From assembly GCF_030123325.1 (NCBI RefSeq), contig NZ_CP126106.1, positions 2,818,001 through 2,882,000 of the forward strand: a DNA stretch of 64,000 bases. The letters are read 5' to 3'. The DNA comes from Peribacillus simplex. GTDB lineage: Bacteria; Bacillota; Bacilli; Bacillales; DSM-1321. A model generated the notes under the pieces. That model was not told the DNA's origin. It searched no databases and worked only from the letters and a program-made list of their open reading frames with translations. A program made the position numbers and the translations under genes. Of the stretch, positions 1 through 8,814 are shown piece after piece. Position 1 is the first letter of the stretch; each line of letters begins with the position of its first letter.

Positions 1-22
1 CAGGATAGTTGTTTCATGGAAC

Positions 23-523
23 TTATCCTATATACGCCTGCTTTAAAGTTTTTATGTCAATTTTCTTCATTTGGAGCAACGCTTTCATAACCCTTTCTGA
101 TTTTTCAGGATTGGAGTCGTTTACCATCTCGGTTAGTTCCGCAGGAACAATTTGCCATGAAACGCCAAATCGATCTTTCAGCCAACCGCACACTTGCGCT
201 TTTTCGTCTCCGCCTTCGGAAAGTTTTTCCCAATAAAAATCCACATCTTCTTGATCCTCGCAATTGATGATAAATGATATGGCCTCTGTGAATTTGAATT
301 GAGGACCGCCATTCAATGCTACGAATGCTTGTCCTTCCAATTCAAATTCCAGTGTCATCACTGATCCCTCTGGCTTCCCGTGGATTTGATTTCCTTCATT
401 TCCATAACGAGTGATTCTACCGATTTTAGAATTTTCGAAGATGGAAGTGTAGAACATTGCCGCCTCTTCAGCATTAGTATCGAACCACAAGTTGGTAGTG
501 ATTTTTTGAATTTTGTTTTTCAA
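23..523 (-). CDS. VOC-superfamily (PhnB-like) protein
   Basis: A protein of about 166 residues of the PhnB/YjdN branch of the vicinal-oxygen-chelate (glyoxalase/dioxygenase fold) superfamily. Family hallmarks visible are the N-terminal TNLWFDTNAEEA strand-helix start, the central GSVMTLEFELEGQ strand, and the C-terminal DRFGVSWQIVP strand. I place the start at a TTG (position 523), because an AAAGGAG ribosome binding site lies 7 nt before it; the upstream in-frame ATG at 541 contains that binding site. The substrate cannot be told from sequence, and members of this branch are often annotated as methyltransferases without biochemical support. It is the first of three VOC genes in the first 2.7 kb, all with separate promoters or strands. 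Family assignment is firm; function is unknown. Confidence 0.85.
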   Translation of the reverse strand: MKNKIQKITTNLWFDTNAEEAAMFYTSIFENSKIGRITRYGNEGNQIHGKPEGSVMTLEFELEGQAFVALNGGPQFKFTEAISFIINCEDQEDVDFYWEKLSEGGDEKAQVCGWLKDRFGVSWQIVPAELTEMVNDSNPEKSERVMKALLQMKKIDIKTLKQAYIG

Positions 524-541
524 AATTTTTTCTCCTTTCAT

Positions 542-905
542 GTTTAGCGGTGAGGTATTAGGGAGCTGGGAATTTATCCGATAAGATTAAATATCTTGAA
601 GGTACCCTATTACTATACACCATTTATTAGGGACCAAGAAAATGATGTAAGGGTTAGGGTGAAGTTATAAACCGTTCTGAGAAATCAAGTTTTACTAGCC
701 AATCATTATAGCTAGTCCCTTAATTTTAATGACCCTTATATAGCATCCCCATCTCTAAGGGGTAACGAATATTTATTTCCTTATGCTAGTTACATTATCT
801 TTGTTCCTGGTGAAGGAAAAACAAAAAAGGATATAGAAACTTTTCACCAGTGAAAAGACCTATATCCAATTTGAAGAATAATCAATAAAGGGTCATGTTC
901 ATTTC
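542..905. other. Intergenic stretch, 364 bases, no gene seen
   Basis: AT-rich spacer between two minus-strand VOC genes. Apart from the two-part hairpin at 829-867 that should end the upstream gene, I see no open frame with a ribosome binding site and no recognisable RNA. Confidence 0.6.
829..867 (-). terminator. Two-segment hairpin terminator of the 906-1319 gene
   Basis: GGATATAG (829-836) pairs with CTATATCC (860-867), and the inner CTTTTCAC (840-847) pairs with GTGAAAAG (850-857). On the minus strand the hairpin is followed by a TTTTTTGTTTTT run, as expected for a Rho-independent terminator of the minus-strand gene ending at 906. Confidence 0.75.
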
Positions 906-1319
906 TCAGCTCTCGAAGTTAAATTGCCATTTGATTCCGAATTTATCGGTTAACTGACCGTAAATTTTACTCCAGAATGTTTCTTGGAGCTCAAGACCAA
1001 CCGTGCCGCCCACACTTAGTTTGTTAAAAATCGATTTGATTTCTTCCACGTCATTACCAACATATGCCAGGCTGATATTGTTGCCTTCAACAAAGGGCAT
1101 ACCAGGAAAAGTATCGGAAAACATGACATTGCTTCCATTAATCTTCAGCCTTGTATGCATGACTAAATCTTTCGCTTCTTCTGGAAGGGGAAATTCCGGA
1201 TTAGCAGGTGTTTCCCCAAAGGTCATGATATTTGGTTGTTCGGTTCCAAAAACATCTGCGTAGAACTCTACTGCTTCTCGACAATTCCCATTAAAATTAA
1301 GATATGCATCAATTGACAT
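906..1319 (-). CDS. VOC-superfamily (PhnB/YjdN-like) protein
   Basis: A 137-residue single VOC domain of the PhnB type. It begins MSIDAYLNFNGNCREAVEFY and ends KFGIKWQFNF, the typical first and last beta-alpha units of the family. The centre carries the VMHTRLKINGSNVMFSD strand pair. A GGAGTGAG ribosome binding site lies just before the ATG, and a hairpin terminator follows the stop. PhnB-like proteins are often found as small stand-alone cytosolic proteins with no proven reaction; the name comes from a gene in the E. coli phosphonate operon but does not imply phosphonate use. No neighbouring gene suggests a substrate. Confidence 0.85.
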   Translation of the reverse strand: MSIDAYLNFNGNCREAVEFYADVFGTEQPNIMTFGETPANPEFPLPEEAKDLVMHTRLKINGSNVMFSDTFPGMPFVEGNNISLAYVGNDVEEIKSIFNKLSVGGTVGLELQETFWSKIYGQLTDKFGIKWQFNFES

Positions 1320-1385
1320 TCATCTCACTCCATTTTTTTTATTTTTTATTCGTTGCTACAAGCATTATGACATCTTGTTTCATCA

Positions 1386-1853
1386 TTACCTGACGAAAAA
1401 CTCCGGTGGTTCAATTCCGAGTGTTCTAAGATAGATATAGCCTTGTCCCCTATGATGGATCTCATTTTCCAAGGCGTATTGAAGCCTATCAAAGTGGCTT
1501 TGTGAGGGACCGAAAAAGGGATCCTTTTCCACAACTGCGAGCGTTCCCTCGGTCATTTCCTCCCACAGTTTCCTAGTATCATCCCTTACTGCTTCGCAAG
1601 CTGAAACTAGTTCCTCTTTGGTGGAAATTCCAGCAAACGAATCTGGATACTCCCAAACACTAAGTGCAATGCCACGCATATATCCAGTCTCAATGTTCAG
1701 GATTTCTTTAACCATCTCTGCGAAAGGGCGAAGCTTCCCGGCCGGGGTATAGTGAAATAATTCCTCTTCAGGAAAGGCTTCAACCACCCGCATCGTTAAT
1801 CTCCTGTTGCCTTCCAATATATTTAACAAACCCTCTTTCGATAGAACCACCAT
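1386..1853 (-). CDS. DinB-family metal-binding protein
   Basis: A 155-residue four-helix-bundle protein of the DinB/YfiT family. The strongest signature is the C-terminal ENEIHHRGQGYIYLRTLGI segment: the HxxxHxG-like EIHHRGQ supplies metal-coordinating histidines in this family. Members include DNA-damage-induced DinB of Bacillus subtilis and bacillithiol/mycothiol-dependent transferases, so a thiol-transferase role is possible but cannot be shown here. The ATG is preceded by AAAGGAGAG. No partner gene is adjacent, and the genes on both sides are VOC proteins. Family call is firm; reaction unknown. Confidence 0.85.
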   Translation of the reverse strand: MVVLSKEGLLNILEGNRRLTMRVVEAFPEEELFHYTPAGKLRPFAEMVKEILNIETGYMRGIALSVWEYPDSFAGISTKEELVSACEAVRDDTRKLWEEMTEGTLAVVEKDPFFGPSQSHFDRLQYALENEIHHRGQGYIYLRTLGIEPPEFFVR

Positions 1854-2239
1854 TTCACTCTCCTTTGAGAAATACTCTGTATAGATGTTCTGGGGAAAAT
1901 CAAAAATCCCTGCAACTCCTGCAAATTTCTGTATGTAAAGTTTGTACAGCTTTTTTTAACTACCGGCGGCAGCTTCCTAAAAATATCATTTTCCTTATAC
2001 ACTTGATGAAATGAATAGGAGCATTAAAACAGCGACGTTTTTTTACTATTAGAGATATAAAGTTATAGTAGCGTTAACTGTGGTAGCGTAATATCTGGAA
2101 GGGAATTCTCATTTGGTAAATATTGATTAAATCTTGTATTTATTATACGATTCAATTAGTTATATATTTCCAACCAACAATATCCTTATACGTAATGGAT
2201 ATCATTAATAACGGAGCCACCAGAAAGGGAGAGAAGCAA
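1854..2239. other. Intergenic stretch, 386 bases, no gene seen
   Basis: Divergent spacer between the DinB gene (minus) and a VOC gene (plus). It should hold both promoters; I could not pick a convincing -35/-10 pair or operator. The open frame runs back to 2123, but the ribosome binding site fixes the downstream start at 2240. Confidence 0.5.
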
Positions 2240-2620
2240 ATGATTAATAAAATCGGTCAAATCATGTTATATGTAAATAACCAAGATGAATCATTGAAAT
2301 TTTGGACGGAAAAATTCGGTTTTAGTGTAATTTCTGAAGAAGATAATGGCCAAGGGCTAAGATGGATTGAAATAGCCCCAACTAAGGAAGCACAAACGAG
2401 TATCATCCTGCATAATAAGGAATTCATTGCTAAAATGCAGCCGGAATTAAATCTTAATACACCTTCGTTAATGTTTTACTCGGATAATCTTGATGAATTA
2501 TATAAAGATTTTTCGGAAAAGAATATCAAAGTTGGGGAACTTGTGAATATGCCATCTGGAAGAGTCTTCAATTTTGCTGATAATGAAGATAATTACTTTG
2601 CGGTCATGGAAAAGAAGTAA
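2240..2620 (+). CDS. VOC/glyoxalase-like protein
   Basis: A 126-residue one-domain VOC protein. It starts MINKIGQIMLYVNNQDESLK, the classic glyoxalase/bleomycin-resistance opening, and ends GRVFNFADNEDNYFAVME, where the metal-ligand glutamate of the last strand usually sits. The ATG at 2240 is preceded by AAAGGGAGAG; an in-frame ATG at 2123 has no such site and would add a hydrophobic, non-family extension. A strong terminator follows. Function within the superfamily (isomerase, dioxygenase, resistance protein) cannot be assigned. Confidence 0.85.
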   Translation: MINKIGQIMLYVNNQDESLKFWTEKFGFSVISEEDNGQGLRWIEIAPTKEAQTSIILHNKEFIAKMQPELNLNTPSLMFYSDNLDELYKDFSEKNIKVGELVNMPSGRVFNFADNEDNYFAVMEKK

Positions 2621-2643
2621 ATCATTTAGCTAAAGATAAAAGA

Positions 2644-2692
2644 ACATCAAAACGACTAGAAAAACTATTTTTTAGTCATTTTGATGTTTTTT
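2644..2692 (+). terminator. Rho-independent terminator
   Basis: ACATCAAAACGACTA (2644-2658) and TAGTCATTTTGATGT (2673-2687) form a near-perfect stem, followed by TTTTT. It lies between two convergent genes, so it may serve both, but the T-run is best on the plus strand. Confidence 0.8.
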
Positions 2693-2703
2693 GATACTAC
2701 TAT

Positions 2704-3024
2704 TTAGTCCGCAGGCCTTGGCCCAGCAGGAACTCCAGAGTTCTCAACCGTCTTGATCGGCCGAACGGTTATGTCTCCATTCACGTAAATTTGACAAGAT
2801 AGACGCAAATGATCTTCCATTCCTTTTTCCTCAAAGACCTTTTTTTCTTTATGTGTGACCTCCAAAAAATCACCTGCCAATATTTCCACTCTGCAAGTTG
2901 TACATTTAGCCTTCCCGCCGCAGCGGTGGAGAATATTAATACCGTTATCTTCCAATGCTAATACTAGCTTTTTTCCATTTTCCACTTCAAACGTTCCTTG
3001 GTCAAATACTGTTACGTAAGGCAT
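2704..3024 (-). CDS. [2Fe-2S] ferredoxin
   Basis: A 106-residue plant-type ferredoxin domain. Cluster ligands are visible as C35, C41 and C44 (CGGKAKCTTC, spacing Cx5CxxC) and C77 (RLSCQ), and the PIK-containing C-terminal beta strand is present. The tail from about residue 92 is Pro/Gly-rich and specific to Bacillus members of this group. It should be a soluble electron carrier; its redox partner is not in the neighbourhood. The gene is monocistronic, with a convergent neighbour downstream and cdaS divergent upstream. Confidence 0.9.
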   Translation of the reverse strand: MPYVTVFDQGTFEVENGKKLVLALEDNGINILHRCGGKAKCTTCRVEILAGDFLEVTHKEKKVFEEKGMEDHLRLSCQIYVNGDITVRPIKTVENSGVPAGPRPAD

Positions 3025-3292
3025 CAGATACCACCTCTTATTCTAAGATATTTTTCAATAGGTCATTAACATATCTATTCTTTTACCTTGTCCATATGAC
3101 ATAAAAAAATGTGAAGTCATTACTGATTGATAGTTAAGATGAATAATTAATTAGCTTGAAGACAAACTTTAAGTACATTCATAATTATAAATTTAACAAG
3201 GCATAAATAGAGCTAGGTAAAATAAGAATGGTCTTTTAGAGGCCAATTAAGATTTATTGAAAAAGAGAGTGAAATAATAAAAAGGGAGGTGC

Positions 3293-3919
3293 ATGCCTGT
3301 GACTAATGGCAATTGTGATTTTTCACCAATGAAACAAATGTTAAAAGAGGAAATTAGCCAAGTCATATCGGCATTACAGGATAACTTAGAAGCAATGGGT
3401 AATGAAAATTATTGTCTCCTTGGAAATTTCGAGAAAATAAAGGATAAATTTGTATACATCGATATGAAAGCAGCAACCTTTTATTTGAACTGTTATTTGT
3501 CACCGTTTACGGACAAATATCCCGAATTATCAATTTGCGTACAAAATTTGTCGAACTTGAGACATGGCGGGTTGATTGTGATTCAACGGGGAGATCCTCT
3601 TGATTCTTTGATCCAACCAGGTATTTCAATAGGAGCGGAGTTAACCCATTCTTTATTGGAATCAATTTTTTTCCCTGGAAATCCACTACATGATGGTGCT
3701 GTATTGGTTAGTCAAAATCAAATTGTTTCTGCAGCAAATGTCCTTCCGCTTTCCGAAAGATCAACAGGGGGAAAAAAACTTGGAACTCGCCATCGCTCTG
3801 CTTTAGGTTTATCTGAACGAAGTGACGCCCTTGTATTGGTCGTATCAGAGGAAACAGGAAGAGTTTCATTTGCATTTAATGGGAATCTGTACCCAATTAA
3901 TGCTCATGGGCCTATATAG
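3293..3919 (+). CDS. cdaS: Sporulation-type diadenylate cyclase CdaS
   Basis: A 208-residue DisA_N-domain enzyme condensing two ATP into cyclic di-AMP. The active-site signatures are both present: the DGA motif (LHDGAVLV, about residues 134-141) and the RHR motif (GTRHRSALG, about 164-172). The first 60 or so residues form the two-helix autoinhibitory region typical of CdaS rather than the membrane segments of CdaA or the long C-terminus of DisA, and the length equals that of B. subtilis CdaS (about 207). In B. subtilis CdaS is made in the forespore and aids germination; I could not identify a clear SigG promoter in the 268-bp upstream spacer. A GGGAGGTG ribosome binding site precedes the ATG. 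Confidence 0.93.
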   Translation: MPVTNGNCDFSPMKQMLKEEISQVISALQDNLEAMGNENYCLLGNFEKIKDKFVYIDMKAATFYLNCYLSPFTDKYPELSICVQNLSNLRHGGLIVIQRGDPLDSLIQPGISIGAELTHSLLESIFFPGNPLHDGAVLVSQNQIVSAANVLPLSERSTGGKKLGTRHRSALGLSERSDALVLVVSEETGRVSFAFNGNLYPINAHGPI

Positions 3920-4090
3920 AATTTTTAAGATCATTAAGTCCATGGTGATGATAATGTTCTAGGTAATTAACACCTGGAATATTCAATTGTGTAAGAAACG
4001 GAAACGTTGGCTTCGATTTTTAACACTTTTGTAATTCAAAAGCTTATTTTTCTCCGAATTACAGGTACAGAAAAGGTCATGAATTATTTA

Positions 4091-4116
4091 ACCCGGTGAT
4101 TTTTACCGGGTTTTTG
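4091..4116 (+). terminator. Rho-independent terminator after cdaS
   Basis: ACCCGGT (4091-4097), loop GATTTTT, ACCGGGT (4105-4111), then TTTTT. It lies about 170 nt after the cdaS stop and before map, so cdaS appears monocistronic. Confidence 0.8.
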
Positions 4117-4196
4117 GTTGCTTTTTATATAAAAAAAGGCATATGATAATTAAGGAGTCTCAATCAGAAAAGTTATAAAACGAAAGAGGATTTTAA

Positions 4197-4943
4197 ATGA
4201 TAACCATTAAAAGTGAACGAGAAATAAATTTGATGCATGAAGCGGGCAAACTTCTTGCTGCGACGCATAGAGAAATCGCCAAAATGATAAAACCGGGCAT
4301 CACGACTTGGGAAATCGAAGAGTTTGTCGATAAGTACTTGGCAGAGCATGGTGCTACACCTGAACAAAAGGGCTATAACGGCTACAAATATGCAACGTGT
4401 GCATCAGTGAATGATGTAATCTGCCACGGCTTTCCGCAAAAGAAAGCCTTAAAAGAGGGTGACATCGTTACGATTGATATGGTGGTGAACCTTAACGGAG
4501 GTTTGGCGGATTCAGCTTGGACATATGCAGTCGGTGAAGTTTCCGATGAAGCTCAGCGTTTAATGGATGTAACCAAGAATGCTTTATATAGAGGCATCGA
4601 AGTTGCACGGGCAGGAAATCGTCTTGGGGACATCGGGCATGCAATCCAGTCATATGCAGAAGGTGAGAAGTTTTCTGTTGTCCGCGATTTTACAGGACAC
4701 GGAATCGGTAAAACCATGCATGAGGACCCAACCGTCCTACATTATGGTAAGCCAGGTAAAGGTGCCCGTCTAAAAGAGGGTATGGTCATCACGATCGAGC
4801 CAATGTTGAATGCGGGAACATGGCACATGAAAATGGACCAAGACGGTTGGACGGCGAGAACGGCAGATGGAAAACTTTCCGCCCAATATGAACATACCCT
4901 CGTCATTACAAAAGAAGATCCAATCATTTTAACGGAACAGTAA
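4197..4943 (+). CDS. map: Methionine aminopeptidase, type I
   Basis: A 248-residue type Ia methionyl aminopeptidase, a cytosolic enzyme that removes N-terminal Met from new proteins. Visible signatures: NDVICHGFPQ (substrate-pocket His), DIVTIDMVV and ADSAWTYAVG (metal-binding Asp residues), FTGHGIGKTMHEDP (metal-binding His), MVITIEPML (Glu ligand) and AQYEHTLVIT (final Glu ligand). The length matches YflG of B. subtilis, the second, non-essential-type copy, and it is not in the ribosomal-protein cluster where the essential map normally lies. I infer that this is the YflG-like paralogue. A 20-bp perfect-stem terminator follows directly. Confidence 0.93.
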   Translation: MITIKSEREINLMHEAGKLLAATHREIAKMIKPGITTWEIEEFVDKYLAEHGATPEQKGYNGYKYATCASVNDVICHGFPQKKALKEGDIVTIDMVVNLNGGLADSAWTYAVGEVSDEAQRLMDVTKNALYRGIEVARAGNRLGDIGHAIQSYAEGEKFSVVRDFTGHGIGKTMHEDPTVLHYGKPGKGARLKEGMVITIEPMLNAGTWHMKMDQDGWTARTADGKLSAQYEHTLVITKEDPIILTEQ

Positions 4944-4990
4944 ACAAAAAGAAGAAACGGCCTTAACATGGGCCGTTTCTTCTTTTTGTT
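4943..4990 (+). terminator. 20-bp perfect hairpin terminator after map
   Basis: The arms 4943-4962 and 4971-4990 are perfect 20-bp inverted repeats with an 8-nt loop. The stem ends in GAAGAAACGGCC and its mate, and the T-rich second arm gives termination. It starts on the last base of the map stop codon. Confidence 0.85.
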
Positions 4991-5188
4991 ATATTAAAAT
5001 ATTTCATAATAAACCTCGACAGAATACTCTGAATTCCCTCATCCCACAACAGATCGAATTCGAAAAATTAGTACTAGGCAGTTAGGCATTAAAAACTTTA
5101 CTATTATGTGGGAGCACAGGATAATAAGGGGAAGGAAGAAATAATTAATAATATGTTATATAAACACGATATAAAGGGGGTTTTGACA

Positions 5189-5941
5189 GTGAAGAAAGGG
5201 GAGAAACTGTCTGCAACGGTTGAAACGGTTGGGTTGAGCCAGCGGGAATTTTTAACGATTTTTTTACTACACTCTTTGAGAATAAAAGCGAATTATCCAA
5301 GGGCGATTCATCAGGACCTAAAAAATACGTTCACTGGAAAAGTGCATAGCTATGACTATCTATGTAAAATATCCAATACGCTAGTCGAATCCAACCATTT
5401 ATCATTATATACGAATAAGGGAAGAAATTATTATCAAATTACTGAAAAAGGCAAAGAGCTTTACATATGGTACCAAGAAAATTTCCTGGAACGGTTTTCC
5501 GAAGTGAAAAAGGTCATTGATCGCTTCATGTTCGATTTAAGGGGTTCTGGTGAAAACCCACCGGTTCTTAATGAGCTTCCTGAAGAATACAGGTCGTATT
5601 TCTCGAAAATAATATCGGTGAAAGACCTTGTCCGTTATGTAACTTTAAAAGCCGCTTTCACTAAGAAGCCCATTTACATGGGGGAAATTGGAGATCTGCT
5701 TAAAAATCAGTTCGGTTGGATCGCTTCAAACGGCTATTTATACGATTTATCTCATGAAATGGAAGAGAACGGCCTTCTTGTCGGCAGGTGGGAAAGTGAA
5801 AAACGAACTAAACGATATTTACGAATCACCGATGAAGGACAGCATCATTACAAACAGATTGCGGATTCTGCCGCCTTTCAAGTCCAGGAAATCCAAAAAT
5901 ACATGGCCAGTGTCGTTATGTTCTTAAAAGAAAAGAGCTAA
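5189..5941 (+). CDS. Two-domain PadR/RTP-like winged-helix regulator
   Basis: A protein of about 250 residues with two winged-helix halves. The first (about residues 15-100) has the pattern of PadR/replication-terminator-like domains: a LTIFLLHSL helix, HSYDYLCKISNTLVESN recognition region and YYQITEKGKELY wing. The second half (about 150-235) repeats it with KDLVRYVTLKAAF, NGYLYDLSHEMEENGLL and RYLRITDEGQHHY. The GTG at 5189 is chosen because AAAGGGGG lies 8 nt before it; the frame is open from an ATG at 5108 that has no ribosome binding site. It is likely a DNA-binding protein; its target is unknown. The GTPase gene follows after 105 bp. It could be a fused pair of PadR units acting as a built-in dimer. 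Confidence 0.7.
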   Translation: MKKGEKLSATVETVGLSQREFLTIFLLHSLRIKANYPRAIHQDLKNTFTGKVHSYDYLCKISNTLVESNHLSLYTNKGRNYYQITEKGKELYIWYQENFLERFSEVKKVIDRFMFDLRGSGENPPVLNELPEEYRSYFSKIISVKDLVRYVTLKAAFTKKPIYMGEIGDLLKNQFGWIASNGYLYDLSHEMEENGLLVGRWESEKRTKRYLRITDEGQHHYKQIADSAAFQVQEIQKYMASVVMFLKEKS

Positions 5942-6046
5942 ATGAAAATAAGAAATGGGCCCCTTAAGAATGAAGTTACATGCTTAAATTGAATCGTTCA
6001 AGGGTAAATGTTACTTAAAACACTTCTTAACAAGGGGGAATGACTG

Positions 6047-7294
6047 ATGGTGGAAAAACACGATGAAATGGGAAGCATATTCAGTTTCATTAAAGGCCAG
6101 GTAGATAAGCTGCCCATTTCACAATCGAAAAAGAACAAAATGCTGGACCAGCTCTTAAAGCTTAAAACGATGACAGTTGATGCAAGGGAACCGAGGATTG
6201 CTCTTGTCGGAAGGCGAGGGTCCGGAAAATCATCACTGATCAATGCGATGTTTGGTCAGGAACGGCAATATGTCAGTTCCGTTAAATCTGGAACGGGTAA
6301 GGGAAAATGGCTTTGGTACCCGAGTGATGCCGAGCCCAAAATCCGTTTGCTGGACTCCCGGGGGCTGGGAGAGAGCGAAGCACCCACGGAAGAGTTTGAA
6401 GCAGAAACACCAATGGATGAATTGATAAAAGCGGTAACCGAGGAACAGCCAGATGTGTTTCTTTTCTTGATTAAAGCAAAAGAAACTGATTCACGGATTG
6501 AAGAAGATTTAAAAGAATTGAATAAGCTGCGCAAAATCGTTAAAGAGAATCACCATTATGATGTACCCGTCATCTGTGTGGTCACACAAGTGGATGAATT
6601 GGATCCCCCACATTATAAACAAGCACCTTTTGATGCCAATCCTAAGAAAAAACAAAATATTGATGAAGCCATCGCTTTGATGTCAAAACGATTTAAAGAG
6701 AATGATATACCACTATTGAACATCATTCCTACTTGTTCGTATATTGATTTTGATGAAAGCGGAAATATTGAATACGATATGCGATGGAACATAGATTTGC
6801 TTTCTGATTACTTGATCGAGGCCTTACCCAGTGAAGCGAAGCTGAAGACCGCCAAAGCGATGCAGAGCCAATTCGTTAAGAAGAAATTCGCGCGGACGAT
6901 AGTGGGAACGTTTACGGCAATAGCCGGTATAATCGGTGCGGAGCCAATACCTTTCGCCGATTTTCCCATTTTGACCGGCATTCAAGGTTTGATGATTGTG
7001 GTGATTGGATTTATCGCGGATAAAGAAATCAATACAAAAACGGCAAGTGAATTCATTGCGGCATTAGGGATCAATGTTGGAATCGGTCTCCTTGTCAGGG
7101 AAGGTGTCAGGGCTGCAGTCCGTTTCATCCCAGGAGCTGGTCTAGCCGTTTCCGGTGCGGTAGCGGGCGCGGTCACATATGGAATCGGGCAAGCGGCGAT
7201 AGCTTACTTTCTCGAAAACAAAGATATTGATCAGGCGAAGGAAGCTTACAAGAACGCGAACAAAGAATATAAAAATGAAGACATTGACTCTTAA
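6047..7294 (+). CDS. Era-like GTPase with C-terminal DUF697-type membrane domain
   Basis: A 415-residue P-loop GTPase. The G1 motif is GRRGSGKSS (residues 55-63), G3 is DSRG (103-106), and the G4-like motif is TQVDELD (180-186). The C-terminal part from about residue 275 is rich in small hydrophobic residues with two or three membrane-inserting helices (GTFTAIAGIIGAEPIPFADF and around 345-395), as in the YcjF/DUF697 family. The family is described as GTPases of unknown role that associate with the inner membrane. A charged C-terminal tail (KEAYKNANKEYKNEDIDS) ends the protein. The ATG is preceded by AAGGGGGAATGACTG. Activity is probable; its cellular job is unknown. Confidence 0.8.
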   Translation: MVEKHDEMGSIFSFIKGQVDKLPISQSKKNKMLDQLLKLKTMTVDAREPRIALVGRRGSGKSSLINAMFGQERQYVSSVKSGTGKGKWLWYPSDAEPKIRLLDSRGLGESEAPTEEFEAETPMDELIKAVTEEQPDVFLFLIKAKETDSRIEEDLKELNKLRKIVKENHHYDVPVICVVTQVDELDPPHYKQAPFDANPKKKQNIDEAIALMSKRFKENDIPLLNIIPTCSYIDFDESGNIEYDMRWNIDLLSDYLIEALPSEAKLKTAKAMQSQFVKKKFARTIVGTFTAIAGIIGAEPIPFADFPILTGIQGLMIVVIGFIADKEINTKTASEFIAALGINVGIGLLVREGVRAAVRFIPGAGLAVSGAVAGAVTYGIGQAAIAYFLENKDIDQAKEAYKNANKEYKNEDIDS

Positions 7295-7409
7295 TGCGCA
7301 GATTCAAACCATAAACTACACTAAGGTGATATGATAAAGTGGAGTTCGCAGTTCTGTTTCTGCTGCTGGATGGTTCTGGATTTTGTTTACTACAGGAGGG
7401 ATGATCTTC

Positions 7410-8552
7410 ATGTCGTTTTTTCAATCACAGAAGCAAAAAGAATATATTCAAAAATTAGAGGAAGCGATTCAGTCCTTTACCGGCCGATCTGAAGCGCTTG
7501 ATGATTCAAAGGGATTTCCTTTTGAAAACATTCAGGAATTAAAGGAATTCGGATACCCCCAATTAACTTTAGCAAAAGAGGATGGAGGATATGGCGGTTC
7601 CTTATATGATTTTCTCCTATGCCAAGAAAAAATAGCTCAATATTGCGGCCCAACAGCCTTAGGAATAGGCTGGCATGTCGGAACGGTCCTATCCTTAACG
7701 GAGAAGAGACCATGGGAAAAAGGAGTCATGAATGAATTGTTCGATGAAGTGTCGAAAGGCGCACTCATCAACACGGCAGCATCTGAGGCTGGCACGGGAA
7801 GCCCGACGCGCGGAGGCCGACCGGAAACGATCGCTATCAAAAAAGGTCAACAATGGAATTTGAATGGCAGAAAGACCTTCACTACACTATCTCCCGTCCT
7901 TGATATTTTTCTAGTAACGGCATGGGTTCCCGAGGATGAGCGGCTAGGCACATTTTTAATTCACCGTGATGTAATGGGGGTAAGTATAGAAGAAACTTGG
8001 GATATGATTTCCATGCAGGGGACAGGAAGTCATGATCTGGTGTTAAATGACGTCAGCCTGCCTGAAAAGTATTATGTCATGAAAAGCACTTCTGGAGAAA
8101 AAAGAAAACCTGAAGCGTGGCTATTACATATACCGGCTTGCTACTTGGGAATCGCAGTGGCTGCCAGAAATTACGCAGTCGAATTTGCGAAAACCTATTC
8201 TCCCAATAGCTTACCAGGACCAATCAGGGACCTTCCGAATGTTCAACGGACAATTGGGGAGATGGAACTGGAATTGGGCGAAGCACACCATTTCCTCTAC
8301 TCTGTCGCAGAAAAATGGGTCCGGCACCCTGAAAATCATGATGAATTATCGAAGCAATTGGGTGCTGTTAAGTTATCGGTCGTCAACAAATCGATTTCCA
8401 TCGTCGATAAAGCGATGAGGGTCGTCGGAGCCAAAAGCTTACAACGAAATAATCCCCTGCAACGTTACTATAGGGATGTACGCGCAGGGCTTCATAATCC
8501 TCCGATGGATGATGCGACAATCACCATGCTCGCAAAGTCAGCTCTTTATTAA
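7410..8552 (+). CDS. Acyl-CoA dehydrogenase-family flavoprotein
   Basis: About 380 residues with the three-part acyl-CoA dehydrogenase fold: an N-terminal helical domain, a middle beta domain (AASEAGTGSPTRGGRPETIA and LNGRKTFTTLSPVLDIFLV) and a C-terminal four-helix domain (PNVQRTIGEMELELGEA to MRVVGAKSLQRNNPLQRYYRDVRAG). The AASEAGTGS and WDMISMQGTGSHDLVL segments are the FAD-contacting stretches. A normal catalytic Glu is not obvious, and the ending resembles the HpaB/DszC/SfnB-like branch, which contains flavin monooxygenases, so a monooxygenase or desulfonating role is possible. The ATG at 7410 follows AGGAGGG by 11 nt; an ATG at 7401 touches that site. A terminator follows. Confidence 0.85.
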   Translation: MSFFQSQKQKEYIQKLEEAIQSFTGRSEALDDSKGFPFENIQELKEFGYPQLTLAKEDGGYGGSLYDFLLCQEKIAQYCGPTALGIGWHVGTVLSLTEKRPWEKGVMNELFDEVSKGALINTAASEAGTGSPTRGGRPETIAIKKGQQWNLNGRKTFTTLSPVLDIFLVTAWVPEDERLGTFLIHRDVMGVSIEETWDMISMQGTGSHDLVLNDVSLPEKYYVMKSTSGEKRKPEAWLLHIPACYLGIAVAARNYAVEFAKTYSPNSLPGPIRDLPNVQRTIGEMELELGEAHHFLYSVAEKWVRHPENHDELSKQLGAVKLSVVNKSISIVDKAMRVVGAKSLQRNNPLQRYYRDVRAGLHNPPMDDATITMLAKSALY

Positions 8553-8577
8553 ATTCGTACTCGGATATTTTTGATGG

Positions 8578-8610
8578 CACTGGAATGACTTCGTCGTTTC
8601 AGTGTTTTTT
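8578..8610 (+). terminator. Rho-independent terminator
   Basis: CACTGGAATGAC (8578-8589), loop TTC, GTCGTTTCAGTG (8593-8604) with two G-T pairs, then TTTTTT. It closes the acyl-CoA dehydrogenase-like gene. Confidence 0.8.
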
Positions 8611-8777
8611 CCTGTTCTTTTTCTAGCCAATCATCCTTGGTACCACCATGCTTTAGCTCTTAGAAGAAATCAAAAGCAAATTTTAATACAAAATCAGATT
8701 AGTCAGGGAATCATCCATGAGTTATAAAAAATACTATGTTCAATAACTTTTTTTAGTATATATAAAATGGGCTTTAC

Positions 8778-8794
8778 ATACCATAGAGGGGTAT
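8778..8794 (+). promoter_or_regulatory. CsoR-like operator, box 1
   Basis: ATACCATAGAGGGGTAT has the form ATACC-N7-GGTAT, the arrangement I recall for the CsoR copper-repressor site upstream of copZA in Bacillus subtilis. It lies just upstream of the broken csoR. Boxes 2 and 3 at 9340 and 9694 share the spacing. Confidence 0.6.
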
Positions 8795-8814
8795 AGTATT
8801 ATTCGTTAAAGGAG

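Noticed and set aside
23..2620. Cluster of three VOC genes and DinB as a common detoxification operon
   Set aside because: They lie on both strands, with a terminator after the second gene and long spacers, so shared function cannot be supported.
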